A stretch of DNA of 64,000 nt, from contig NZ_KB849800.1 in assembly GCF_000369065.1 (NCBI RefSeq), positions 124,001 to 188,000 on the forward strand. Direction: 5' to 3'. This DNA comes from Acinetobacter haemolyticus CIP 64.3 = MTCC 9819. Its GTDB lineage: Bacteria > Pseudomonadota > Gammaproteobacteria > Pseudomonadales > Moraxellaceae. Below, piece by piece: positions 8,846 to 17,608 of the stretch (positions are counted from its first letter, which is position 1; each line of letters starts with the position of its first letter). The position numbers and the translations under genes were made by a program. The notes under the pieces were generated by a model. That model was not told the origin of the DNA, searched no databases, and was given only the letters and a program-made list of their open reading frames with translations.

Positions 8846-9553
8846 TTAGGAAATCGTGAATGTGTATTCGATTTCATACCAGTCTTGTTGAGGAACACCA
8901 TCTTTCATGGCAGGTGTAAAAGAACACAAGCTGTATGCTTTAGTGGCTGCTCTATCTAGCGCTCTAACACCACTCGATTTGTTCACTTTGGCATCGATGA
9001 CTTTTCCTGAGCTATCGACCAGTAAACGCATCCGTACCGTACCTTCTTCACCTGCCATTTCCTGTTCACGTGGATAATCAGGCTTTTTACATCCTGCACT
9101 ACCTTCCGATACTCCTCGTGAGATCCCAGCAGGTTTTGGTGCGGGAGCAGGCGCGGCGACCGGTGCTGCAACAGGACTTGGACTAGGTGCTGCGACAGCA
9201 GGTGCAGCTGTAGGAGTTGCAACTGTATTTTGTACAGGTGGCGTTGGTGTTGGTTTGGCAACAGGTGTTACTTTTTCCACTTGTTTCGGTGGATCAGGCA
9301 TTTTTGCCACTTTCTCTACCATTTTGGGTGGTTCAGGTGGTTTTTCCTCTGGCTTGGGTGGAGGTGGTGGAGGGGGCGGTTCAATATCTTGAATAATGAG
9401 TAGTTCGACAGGTTTCTCGACAGGCTTGGTCATCTCGGTCGTTAAACTTGTTACTAAAATGTAGGCGATCACAAGATGAAGAAATAAAACCACACCAAGA
9501 CCGATCAGACGTTTGGCCGATTGATTTTCATTCTCAGCAAAGGGTATGCCCAT
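8846..9553 (-). CDS. tonB: TonB energy-transducing protein
   Basis: Transmits the energised state of ExbBD to outer-membrane receptors. The start at 9553 (MGIPFAENEN) is preferred because AGGAGC stands 5 bases before it; the frame extends 12 codons further upstream. Layout: cytoplasmic tail, membrane anchor at residues 16-36 with a conserved His (LFLHLVIAY), a proline-rich periplasmic spacer (EPPPPPPPP, then Lys-Pro and Ala-Pro repeats) to about residue 155, and a C-terminal TonB domain with YPREQEMAGEEGTVRMRL and a final YTFTIS strand. It follows the receptor gene by about 150 bases on the same strand, suggesting a dedicated TonB. Confidence 0.93.
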   Translation of the reverse strand: MGIPFAENENQSAKRLIGLGVVLFLHLVIAYILVTSLTTEMTKPVEKPVELLIIQDIEPPPPPPPPKPEEKPPEPPKMVEKVAKMPDPPKQVEKVTPVAKPTPTPPVQNTVATPTAAPAVAAPSPSPVAAPVAAPAPAPKPAGISRGVSEGSAGCKKPDYPREQEMAGEEGTVRMRLLVDSSGKVIDAKVNKSSGVRALDRAATKAYSLCSFTPAMKDGVPQQDWYEIEYTFTIS

Positions 9554-9658
9554 AATTGCTCCTGAAATTGTAATCGTTGATCCATACATAAATCTGAAAG
9601 GGAAGCCCTTGATTTATGCTGTGAAAATAAGTTTTTTGGATCTATAGATCACAGTAGA

Positions 9659-9693
9659 TCACTACAGCATCTGGAAATCGGGCTGTAGTGATG
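9659..9693 (-). other. 11-bp hairpin between receptor and tonB
   Basis: ATCACTACAGC and GCTGTAGTGAT pair perfectly across a 13-base loop, starting 7 bases after the receptor stop codon. No T-run follows, so it is not a standard intrinsic terminator. It could protect the receptor mRNA 3' end or give partial read-through into tonB. Confidence 0.55.
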
Positions 9694-9699
9694 TGCATA

Positions 9700-12381
9700 T
9701 TAAAATTTGAAAGTGCTACGAACGAAGTAAGTTCGGCCCAGTACATCTGCGTATCGAGGGTCATAACCCATTTGGAAGTTATCCAATACATTTGATGCAG
9801 GGGGAGCTTCATCAAACATATTTTTGACACCTAGCGTAAGCTCTAAATTTTTAAAGCCTTTATATGTTCCTGATAAGTTATAGGTGGTGTAGTCACTGAC
9901 TTTATGGTTTTGACCACCGGAATTTTGATCTTTGTAACCTTTAGAGAAACTTTGCTGTAAGTTCAGTGCCCAATTTTCATAGCGCCAATCTAGATTCGCG
10001 GTGTGCTTCCAACGTAAAACAATGGCTTGATAATCGAGACCAGCATAACTACCCGCAACACCGACCCAAGGCATTCCTTTATCTTCTTGATATTGGTAAT
10101 CGGTTATATAGGTACCATCAATATTAAAACCGAGCTGACCTGTGCCGGTCATAGGGGAGCGCCATGCTATACCGACATCAAATCCTGAAGTTTTGATACC
10201 ACCTAAGTTTTGCTTAGTTGTAATGATATGGTGAATTGAGCCATCTGCATTGCGGACAAATTTATCTGCATATTTTTCTGGGTCGCCAAAAATGGCTGTC
10301 TCGGAAATCGCTGTAATCTGATTTTTAACCTTGATATCAAAATAGTCTAATGTGAAGACTAGATTTTTGGTTGGCTGAAAGACCAGACCTGCCGTAATTG
10401 AATCTGATTTTTCTGGCTCTAAATCTTTGTTACCACCATCTTGACGATCAAACTGCATACCACAATCGCGGGCAGGGAGAGCGCCAGCGCCGGGAACCCC
10501 ATTTGGGCATAGAACAGGATCATTGTAAGTTGCTTGGGTATTGGTTAACGAGTTCGGTGCGTGCATTTCTGCGAGTGTTGGTGCCCTAAAGCCTTTGGTA
10601 TAGCTTGTTCTGAACATTAATTGTTGAATTGGTTCCCAGCGTAGGGAGAACTTAGGATTAAAGGTACTTCCAAAATCACTATAGTCGTCATAACGAGCAG
10701 CAAGTTGTGCTTCTAGAGTTTTGTGCAATGGGACGTGTAGTTCTGTAAAGACGGCTTTAATATTTCGAGAACCTTCATTTACTGGTTCATTTGGATCTAC
10801 ACCCGTACTCGGTGCAACACTCGCAATCTCAGAAATGGTTTTTGATTGCCAATCATCTTTACGATAACTTGCCCCAATCGCAAGTCCTACATCACCTGCT
10901 GGCAAAGTGTAAATGGGGCGACTTGCAGTAAAATCGATGGTTGTTGAATCTAATTTCGCGTCTAAATATTTACCTTTTACTCCTAAGCCACTCCATACAT
11001 CTCCATCTTCAGCGGCTTGTGGTCCAAATGGGTTCAGCGTGCCATTGAGTAAAGCTTCCGCTGTTTTATCATAATTTAGATATCCACTTACAACATTATC
11101 TGCTGCGTTACTACGCGCATAGGTTACGCCTGTATTGATATCCCAACCATAAGCCTCACCTTCGATACCTGCAAAGATACGATGTGAATCATTGACGCTA
11201 TTACTGACACGATTACCCGCTTGAGAGCGAAGATAAAGTTCTAATGGACCATTCACGCCATCCATTGCTGGAGTTATGCCTTTGCCTGGATAATATTTGC
11301 TTGAAGGATCTAGAGGTAAATCAAAAAATACATCTGGTGCCACAGAAGTGGTGACTTCACTCCGTGCGTATACATACTCACCAATGGCATTAAAATTATC
11401 ATTTAACTTTGCGGTGACTCGTCCCATGACAGAGATATCTTCTGTTTTAGGAACGATGCCAATGACTGCTTGACTGTTATAACGACAGGTTTCACCTTTG
11501 GCTGTTACCAGTGGGTTATCGCCACAACCCATGTTGGCATAAGGGTTACCAAAAACTTTTGATTCAGGATCATATAAGTTTGCTGGGAATGAGCCACTGC
11601 TGGTTCTGTCCACACCGAGTTCTGGCAAAACACCACCACGACGACTGACCTTACGGTCTTTTGCCATGACATCTTCACCACGGCGATAATCAATCACACC
11701 AAACGCATTAAATCCATTTTCGTCTAGATCACCAAAACCACCAAAAATTGAATAGCTTTGTTTCTCTCCACCTTTTTGTTCTGGCTTTTGGTAGTCAGTA
11801 CTAAAATTCAATCCATTGAACTGCTTTTTAGTGATGAAGTTAATCACCCCGCCGATCGCATCAGTACCATAAACGGCAGAGGCACCATCTTTTAAAACCT
11901 CAATTCGATCTAGCATCGCAAGGGGAATGATATTTAAATTTGTGATGCCACTATCGTAGGCATTTGCTGCAAGGCGTCGCCCATTCAATAGCACTAAAGT
12001 TTTGTTCGCACCTAAGCCCCGCATGTTTGCTGCGGACCCTTCTGTTCTACTTGCGCCTACATTAGAGGCTGTAACAAAGTTGGATTGATTGGCTGTGATT
12101 TTAGATAAGGCTTCCTCTGTCGTAGTAATACCCTGTTTTAAAATTTCATCGACTTTTACGATCGTAATTGGAGAGGCGCTCTGCGCTGCAACACCTTTGA
12201 TCGATGAGCCCGTAACTGCAACTTTTACAACTTTGGTTGGTTTCTCATCTGTGGGTGATTCTGTTTCGGCCGCATGGGTCATTGATAAACACAACATACT
12301 TAGACTCAGGGTACTGAGTTTCAGTATGTTTTTGCTCGCTTTTGGCAGAGCACTAGATTGAACGAAATTGGTATTTTTCAT
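9700..12381 (-). CDS. TonB-dependent outer-membrane receptor (candidate peptide receptor)
   Basis: A 893-aa gated beta-barrel. The start at 12381 (MKNTNFVQSS) precedes a signal peptide ending SMTHA; a GTG at 12411 is in frame but weaker. After the TonB-box region (residues 40-60) comes the plug domain: ASPITIVKVDEI, NMRGLGANKTLVLLNGRR, IEVLKDGASAVYGTDAIGGVINFITKK. The barrel follows, and the protein ends in GRTYFVRSTFKF with the usual terminal Phe. The plug form (VLLNGRR, SAVYGTDAIGGV) is that of the large receptors often annotated for oligopeptides or carbohydrates, unlike the siderophore type at 30847. Context (own TonB-ExbBD, divergent peptide ABC importer, sigma-54 promoter) points to peptide uptake, by inference. 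Confidence 0.9.
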   Translation of the reverse strand: MKNTNFVQSSALPKASKNILKLSTLSLSMLCLSMTHAAETESPTDEKPTKVVKVAVTGSSIKGVAAQSASPITIVKVDEILKQGITTTEEALSKITANQSNFVTASNVGASRTEGSAANMRGLGANKTLVLLNGRRLAANAYDSGITNLNIIPLAMLDRIEVLKDGASAVYGTDAIGGVINFITKKQFNGLNFSTDYQKPEQKGGEKQSYSIFGGFGDLDENGFNAFGVIDYRRGEDVMAKDRKVSRRGGVLPELGVDRTSSGSFPANLYDPESKVFGNPYANMGCGDNPLVTAKGETCRYNSQAVIGIVPKTEDISVMGRVTAKLNDNFNAIGEYVYARSEVTTSVAPDVFFDLPLDPSSKYYPGKGITPAMDGVNGPLELYLRSQAGNRVSNSVNDSHRIFAGIEGEAYGWDINTGVTYARSNAADNVVSGYLNYDKTAEALLNGTLNPFGPQAAEDGDVWSGLGVKGKYLDAKLDSTTIDFTASRPIYTLPAGDVGLAIGASYRKDDWQSKTISEIASVAPSTGVDPNEPVNEGSRNIKAVFTELHVPLHKTLEAQLAARYDDYSDFGSTFNPKFSLRWEPIQQLMFRTSYTKGFRAPTLAEMHAPNSLTNTQATYNDPVLCPNGVPGAGALPARDCGMQFDRQDGGNKDLEPEKSDSITAGLVFQPTKNLVFTLDYFDIKVKNQITAISETAIFGDPEKYADKFVRNADGSIHHIITTKQNLGGIKTSGFDVGIAWRSPMTGTGQLGFNIDGTYITDYQYQEDKGMPWVGVAGSYAGLDYQAIVLRWKHTANLDWRYENWALNLQQSFSKGYKDQNSGGQNHKVSDYTTYNLSGTYKGFKNLELTLGVKNMFDEAPPASNVLDNFQMGYDPRYADVLGRTYFVRSTFKF

Positions 12382-12437
12382 TGAATTTATAACCCCTAAA
12401 TTGATGGTCACTCTAAAAGAATGAACAAAATCGGTTT

Positions 12438-12454
12438 AGCAAGACATGTGCCAA
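12438..12454 (-). promoter_or_regulatory. Sigma-54 (-24/-12) promoter of the TonB-dependent receptor
   Basis: Read on the minus strand the site is TTGGCACATGTCTTGCT. It matches the RpoN consensus TGGCACG-N4-TTGCW at every core position except one (A for G after TGGCAC), with exact GG-to-GC spacing. Transcription would start near 12427, giving a leader of about 46 bases that contains AGGGG before the ATG at 12381. No good sigma-70 promoter is visible in the same stretch. Confidence 0.75.
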
Positions 12455-12560
12455 ACCTTATTTTTAGGGATCAATTACTTTGAGAATAATTGTGTAAAAG
12501 CGTTGTAGTTTTATTTGGTAAGCGCTTCATATTTTTACTAATTATTAAAAAACAATGAAT

Positions 12561-12614
12561 ATACAAAAAATACTTAAATTGTCATTTTTTTACAACAATC
12601 AAGATTTTTTGTAT
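12561..12614. promoter_or_regulatory. Inverted repeat between the divergent promoters (candidate activator site)
   Basis: ATACAAAAAAT (12561-12571) and ATTTTTTGTAT (12604-12614) are perfect inverted copies 32 bases apart. They lie about 110-160 bases upstream of the receptor's sigma-54 site, where enhancer-binding proteins usually bind. The rest of the 12382-13022 gap is AT-rich and holds no gene I can support. Confidence 0.35.
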
Positions 12615-12839
12615 CGCATTAAAATGCATCAAGAGTTTTTTATGCTGCTTTCATTTGGTGCGAATCCTGATTTATTTATTTAAAATTATACATTTGTAGT
12701 TTTTTACTAATTGAGATGTAAATTAATATAAAAGCATTGGCTTTAGCAAAATATTACTTCTAACTAACATGCTTAAATCCATATTTTTAGAATACTTATT
12801 AAAAAACATTTATTTTAGGTTGGTAATTTGTTTGAAAAG

Positions 12840-12855
12840 TGGCATGAATTTAGCA
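12840..12855 (+). promoter_or_regulatory. Possible weaker sigma-54 promoter towards the ABC operon
   Basis: TGGCATGAATTTAGCA keeps the invariant GG and GC with the right spacing, with T for C at position 6 and A for T at position 13 of the core. It points right, about 165 bases before the first downstream gene. By sequence alone it could be chance in AT-rich DNA; the perfect site on the other strand makes it more credible. Confidence 0.4.
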
Positions 12856-13031
12856 ATGTTTTTTCCATCATGGAATGGTTTCTCTTATCTTTGTTATTTA
12901 TATGAATGGTAAAAAATAGCTTTTAGCTTTGTAAAAATATTCTTTGATTCGATAAAGAGAGATAAATCGTTGTGTGAATGGTTGCTACTCGAAAAGACTA
13001 GCATTTACTGAAAAACGATGATGTGAGCACA

Positions 13032-13733
13032 ATGTTGAAGTCTAAATTCTCAAACGTCGCTTTATTTTTACCGGTTACCGCATTTACCTCAATTGGATAT
13101 GCCAGAACACCAGCACAAGTGGATCAAACACTTCAAATGTTTTGTGGTGCCCTTGAGGATGAGCAAGATGAGGTTAAAAAATTTAAATTTTATAATGAAA
13201 GTTTTGTTGATGCTGATTTTGAAAATTCACTTCAATGTGAAGCGTTAGTGGGTCTAGAAAAGTTCATCCTATCAACAGCAGAAAGCATTTTAACTATTTA
13301 TGAAAAAGCGAAAGTACATATTTTTAAAATAAAACCAAGAGTTTATTTCACTAATTACTTTGTATTTAAGGGTGGGGCTAGCACATTAATCTCAAAAAAA
13401 ATCGTGTATTCAATGCAGCATCTTTTAGAGCATAAAAAACATTTTTTATTTACATTTTTTGATCTCAAAAATATGGGAGATAAGGGTTTATTTAATTCAA
13501 TGATGATTTTTTTAAGTCAATTGAATTATGCCACACCAATTAAGGGTAAGGCACTAAATCATTATGAGATTCAATTTAAACAAACATGCTTTGTTTTTGA
13601 ATTTCCTCCGATCCTTCAATGCAACTGTATAACAAAAGGTGTTTTTTTACCTTTCTTACAAGACTTCGCAGTCCATTCAAGCATCAATATCAACTGGCAA
13701 TATTTTGATATTGCTTCACCACGTCAAAAATAA
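13032..13733 (+). CDS. Hypothetical protein with signal-like N-terminus, 233 aa
   Basis: Not recognised. The ATG at 13032 (MLKSKFSNVALF) is favoured over a GTG at 13023. Residues 1-20 look like a signal peptide ending SIGYA, and the next residues RTPAQVDQTLQMF resemble the mature start of the following binding protein (KSPADPNKILRYVF). The remaining residues are AT-biased, rich in Phe and Lys, with five scattered cysteines, and do not look like a family-5 binding protein. It ends 14 bases before the binding-protein gene. It may be a decayed or fast-evolving accessory protein; translation is not certain. Confidence 0.45.
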   Translation: MLKSKFSNVALFLPVTAFTSIGYARTPAQVDQTLQMFCGALEDEQDEVKKFKFYNESFVDADFENSLQCEALVGLEKFILSTAESILTIYEKAKVHIFKIKPRVYFTNYFVFKGGASTLISKKIVYSMQHLLEHKKHFLFTFFDLKNMGDKGLFNSMMIFLSQLNYATPIKGKALNHYEIQFKQTCFVFEFPPILQCNCITKGVFLPFLQDFAVHSSININWQYFDIASPRQK

Positions 13734-13747
13734 GTGATGAGTTCAAC

Positions 13748-15559
13748 ATGAAACAGAGCTTTATACGTTCATTGAAATATCACGGCTTAGCACTTTGTGT
13801 GGGATTAACAACGACGCTTGCAACTACTGTTGTTATTGCTAAAAGCCCAGCCGATCCAAATAAAATATTACGTTATGTTTTTCCTGTTGCAGAAACAGGT
13901 TTTGATCCTGCTGGTGTGCACGATTTGTATTCTGCGCACGTGAATGCTTCGATTTTTGAGACTTTATATACCTATGACTATTTAGCTTCACCTGCAAAGT
14001 TAGTTCCTCGGACAGCTGTAGCTTTGCCTGAAGTGAGTGAAGATGGTTTGACCTACACCATTCGAATTCAGAAAGGTATTTATTTTGTTGATGATCCTAT
14101 ATTTAAAGGAAAAAAGCGTGAACTAACCTCTGCGGATTATGTTTATTCCTTTAAGCGTTTGCTCGATCCGAACTTACATTCCCCCAATAGCTGGTTACTC
14201 GATGGACGTATTGCGGGAATGGATACAGTGCTGAAACAAGCACAAAAAACTGGAAAATTTGATTACGACCAACCAGTTGTTGGCTTACAAACGCCAGATC
14301 GACATACCTTGGTAATTCGCCTGACAAGCCCTGATCAAAATTTCCCGATGATTTTGGCCCATCAACCTGCTGGTGCTGTGTCTAGGGAAGTTATTGAAAA
14401 GTATAGAAATAAGTCTGGTTTTGCGATGGGTCATCCAGTGGGCACTGGTCCTTATATGTTGGCGCGATGGACACCGGGATCAAGAATTGTTTTAAAAGCT
14501 AATCCTGATTTCCGAAGTTTTGTTTGGAATTTTAAAGCGAGCTCTGCTGAAGATCAGAAAATTGTTCAAGCCATGCAGGGCAAACTGATGCCACAAATTG
14601 GTGTCATTGATATACAAGTGATGGAAGAAGGTCAATCACGTTGGCTGTCCTTTAGCAAAGATGAGGTGGATTTATTTCAACTCGATGGTGAACTGACCGT
14701 TCAAGCTTTGCAGAATGGTGAGTTGAAACCTGAGTTGGTGAAAAAAGGTGTGCAACTATCTCGTATCGTTGATCCATCCATTGACTATCACTATTGGAAT
14801 ATGAAAAACCCAGTTGTGGGTGGGTTGAGTAAAGAAAAAATTGCACTTCGCCGTGCCATGGCGATGGCTTTTTCTGCCGACAGTTATATCAATATCTTAC
14901 AAAAAGGGGATGCCCAAAAATTACAAGCACTGATTCCAAATGGTGTTGTTGGTTACGATCCTGACTATAAAAGCAGTATCCCTTATTCAGTTAAAGCCGC
15001 AAATCTATTGCTTGATCGTTATCAGTATCGAGTTGGTGCAAATGGTTGGCGAATGCAGCCAGATGGGAAGCCACTGGTGATTGATATGACGATTTCAGGA
15101 AGCAGTCTAAGAAGTCAACAACAAGCAGAATTTTGGAAAAGAATTTTAGATAGTCTCAAAATTCAGATGACCACTAAATCATTGCCATTTTCTGAAGCAC
15201 TGAAGTTGGAGAAACAATGTAAAACCATGTTCAAAACCTCTGCTTGGATTGCTGACTATCCTGATGCTGATAATTTTATGCAGCTTTTTTACGGCAAAAA
15301 CGTTCATGTGAGTAATAACAGTTGTGTTCAGATTCCTGAATTTGACCGTTTATACGAACAAACTCAAAAAATGTCACCCAGTCCAGAACGTGATGCTTTA
15401 TACCGAAAAATGTCTCGAATTTTGGAAGTCTATATGCCTGCACAAGTGATAGGCGCTCGTTATCGAAATATCTTGGCTCAACCCCGCGTGATTGGTTTTA
15501 AAAAGCATCCGATTCTTCCTGCGGAATGGATGTATATCGACATTGATATGAAGAAATAG
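13748..15559 (+). CDS. Periplasmic peptide-binding protein, ABC transporter family 5
   Basis: SBP_bac_5 family (OppA/DppA/YejA superfamily), 603 aa. It captures peptides in the periplasm and delivers them to the permeases encoded downstream. A signal peptide ends near residue 32 (TTVVIAKS). Family marks include FDPAGVHDLYSAHVNASIFETLY near the mature N-terminus, the extended TSADYVYSFKRLLDP, HPVGTGPYML, and ALRRAMAMAFSADSYI. Gene order and the fused ATPase resemble E. coli YejABEF, the importer used by microcin C, more than Opp. Binding specificity cannot be read from sequence. Confidence 0.88.
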   Translation: MKQSFIRSLKYHGLALCVGLTTTLATTVVIAKSPADPNKILRYVFPVAETGFDPAGVHDLYSAHVNASIFETLYTYDYLASPAKLVPRTAVALPEVSEDGLTYTIRIQKGIYFVDDPIFKGKKRELTSADYVYSFKRLLDPNLHSPNSWLLDGRIAGMDTVLKQAQKTGKFDYDQPVVGLQTPDRHTLVIRLTSPDQNFPMILAHQPAGAVSREVIEKYRNKSGFAMGHPVGTGPYMLARWTPGSRIVLKANPDFRSFVWNFKASSAEDQKIVQAMQGKLMPQIGVIDIQVMEEGQSRWLSFSKDEVDLFQLDGELTVQALQNGELKPELVKKGVQLSRIVDPSIDYHYWNMKNPVVGGLSKEKIALRRAMAMAFSADSYINILQKGDAQKLQALIPNGVVGYDPDYKSSIPYSVKAANLLLDRYQYRVGANGWRMQPDGKPLVIDMTISGSSLRSQQQAEFWKRILDSLKIQMTTKSLPFSEALKLEKQCKTMFKTSAWIADYPDADNFMQLFYGKNVHVSNNSCVQIPEFDRLYEQTQKMSPSPERDALYRKMSRILEVYMPAQVIGARYRNILAQPRVIGFKKHPILPAEWMYIDIDMKK

Positions 15560-15580
15560 AAATAAAGAACTGGAGTAATT

Positions 15581-17596
15581 ATGAAATCTAATACTTTTAA
15601 ATTAGCCACATTGTGTTTACTGACGATGGGTATTAACCAGACCGTGACGGCTGAAACTACAAAACGTCAGACCCTGCCAACATTTCAAGCCCAAGATATC
15701 GCAGTAATGTGTGATACCAAAATCAATGAAGTAAAAAAACAGTTAAAGTCTGTAGAAATGCGACCATTAAAACTAAATGCACCAGCAGCGCCTGTGCTAG
15801 CAGAATGGGATCGTATTTTTGCTGAGTTTGAAGATTTTTATGGTCCAATTGGTTTATATGGCAACGTTTATCCAGATGAGGCTGTTCGCAATGCTGCAGA
15901 AGATTGCGAGGTTAAAATTACGCAGTTCCAAACAGATATTTTTCAAAATCCCAAGCTCTATCAGCAGTTTAAAAAACTAAAGCCATCGGATGCAATAGAT
16001 AGCAAATTTCAGCAAGACATTTTGAATAATTTTGAGGAAAAAGGCATTTTGCTGACCACCAATAAACAAAAACGTTTGAAAGAGATTTTGGACGAACTCG
16101 CTACAATTGAGCAGGTGTATGCGAGAAATGTACGTGAGAATCCTCAAAAAATAGAGTTTAGTCCAGCTGAGTTAAAAGGCTTACCGCAAAGCTATATTGA
16201 TGCTTTAAACAAAAATGATAAGGGTAATTATCTATTGGGTTTTGAATATCCTGAATACCGTCCATTTATGCAGCTTGCTGAAAGTGATGAGGCACGTAAG
16301 CGCTATCAAATTGCATTTAGTCGGCGTGGTGGAGAAAAGAATTTAGCATTGCTTAAACAAGCGATTGATTTACGTTATGAATTAGCACAACTCTTTGGCA
16401 AATCGAGTTATGCAGAATGGGTTTTGCAAAACCGAATGGCAAAAACACCCGAGGCGGTGAATAAATTCTTAGCAGAAGTTCATACAACAGTAGCACCTTT
16501 AGAGCGAAAAGAAGTTCAGACCTTACGTGAATTTAAAGCTAAAACCTTAAATATTCCATTACAGCAAGCCTCGATTGAGCGCTGGAGCGATGAATATTGG
16601 AGTGAAAAACTCCGTCAAGCTAAATACCAAATTGATCAAGAAAAATTGCGTGAATATTTTCCTACACAAGCAACTCAAGATTGGTTATTTGCTATTTCAT
16701 CTGATTTGTATGGTATTGAATTTAAACAAGTAAATATAGTGGCTTGGCAAGATGAAGTCGAGTATTACGATGTTGTCGATGCGAAAACAAAGCAATTAAT
16801 TGGTGGGTTGTACATGGATAAATTTCCCCGTGAAGGGAAGTATGGGCATGCTGCTGTTTGGAGTGTTTTCGGGCGGAGCCGTTTAACTGAGCGGAAACCA
16901 ATTTCAGCTCTGGTCACCAATTTTAATCGAAAGGGACTGAACAGTGATGAGCTGGAAACCTTTGTGCATGAATTTGGGCATGCGCTTCATGGCATCTTAT
17001 CGAATACTCGTTATGCATCACAATCTGGCACTTCAGTAGAGCGAGATTTTGTTGAAGCACCATCCCAGATGTATGAAGAGTGGGCGAGACGTAAAGAAAC
17101 TCTTTCAAAACTCGCAGATTTTTGTAGTCCTGCTTGCCCACGTGTGGATGATGCCTTAATCGAAAAATTAAATGCGGTTCATGGTTATGGGCGAGGTCTA
17201 CATTATGCCCGCCAAACTTTATATGCACAGTATGACATGGCATTGCATGGTAAGGATGCTTTGAAAATACAACCATTAGATGTCTGGAAAAAGATGGAGG
17301 CTGCAACAGCACTTGGCTATGTGCCGACTACAGAGTTTCCAGGTCAATTTGGTCATATTATGGGAGGCTACCAAGTCGGTTACTACGGCTATATGTGGTC
17401 TGAAGTTATGGCCTTAGATATGCTGTCAGCCTTTGGTAATAATTTGAACAATGCCGAGGTAGGACAACGTTATCGTGAAACTATTTTAGCTCAAGGTAGC
17501 CAAAAACCAGCACAAGCTTTAGTTGAGGAGTTTCTAGGACGTAAGCCTAGTAACACTGCTTTTTTCAATGAAATTTCAGGTCAACGGATTAAATAA
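15581..17596 (+). CDS. Exported M3-family zinc oligopeptidase
   Basis: Thimet-oligopeptidase family (M3; relatives OpdA and Dcp), 671 aa, hydrolysing short peptides. The zinc site HEFGH is at residues 463-467, with the third ligand Glu in RDFVEAPSQ about 25 residues later. The substrate-loop Tyr/His region (GYYGYMWSEVMALD) is present near the C-terminus. Unlike E. coli OpdA and Dcp it starts with a clear signal peptide (residues 1-24, ending QTVTA), so it should act in the periplasm. It sits between the binding protein and permease genes, so peptides are probably trimmed before inner-membrane import. Confidence 0.9.
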   Translation: MKSNTFKLATLCLLTMGINQTVTAETTKRQTLPTFQAQDIAVMCDTKINEVKKQLKSVEMRPLKLNAPAAPVLAEWDRIFAEFEDFYGPIGLYGNVYPDEAVRNAAEDCEVKITQFQTDIFQNPKLYQQFKKLKPSDAIDSKFQQDILNNFEEKGILLTTNKQKRLKEILDELATIEQVYARNVRENPQKIEFSPAELKGLPQSYIDALNKNDKGNYLLGFEYPEYRPFMQLAESDEARKRYQIAFSRRGGEKNLALLKQAIDLRYELAQLFGKSSYAEWVLQNRMAKTPEAVNKFLAEVHTTVAPLERKEVQTLREFKAKTLNIPLQQASIERWSDEYWSEKLRQAKYQIDQEKLREYFPTQATQDWLFAISSDLYGIEFKQVNIVAWQDEVEYYDVVDAKTKQLIGGLYMDKFPREGKYGHAAVWSVFGRSRLTERKPISALVTNFNRKGLNSDELETFVHEFGHALHGILSNTRYASQSGTSVERDFVEAPSQMYEEWARRKETLSKLADFCSPACPRVDDALIEKLNAVHGYGRGLHYARQTLYAQYDMALHGKDALKIQPLDVWKKMEAATALGYVPTTEFPGQFGHIMGGYQVGYYGYMWSEVMALDMLSAFGNNLNNAEVGQRYRETILAQGSQKPAQALVEEFLGRKPSNTAFFNEISGQRIK

Positions 17597-17608
17597 GGGG
17601 CATCTTTT

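Noticed and set aside
12481..12500. Possible Fur box upstream of the receptor at 9700 (TGAGAATAATTGTG).
   Set aside because: Only about 10 of 14 informative positions fit and the right half is poor; the sigma-54 site explains the promoter better.
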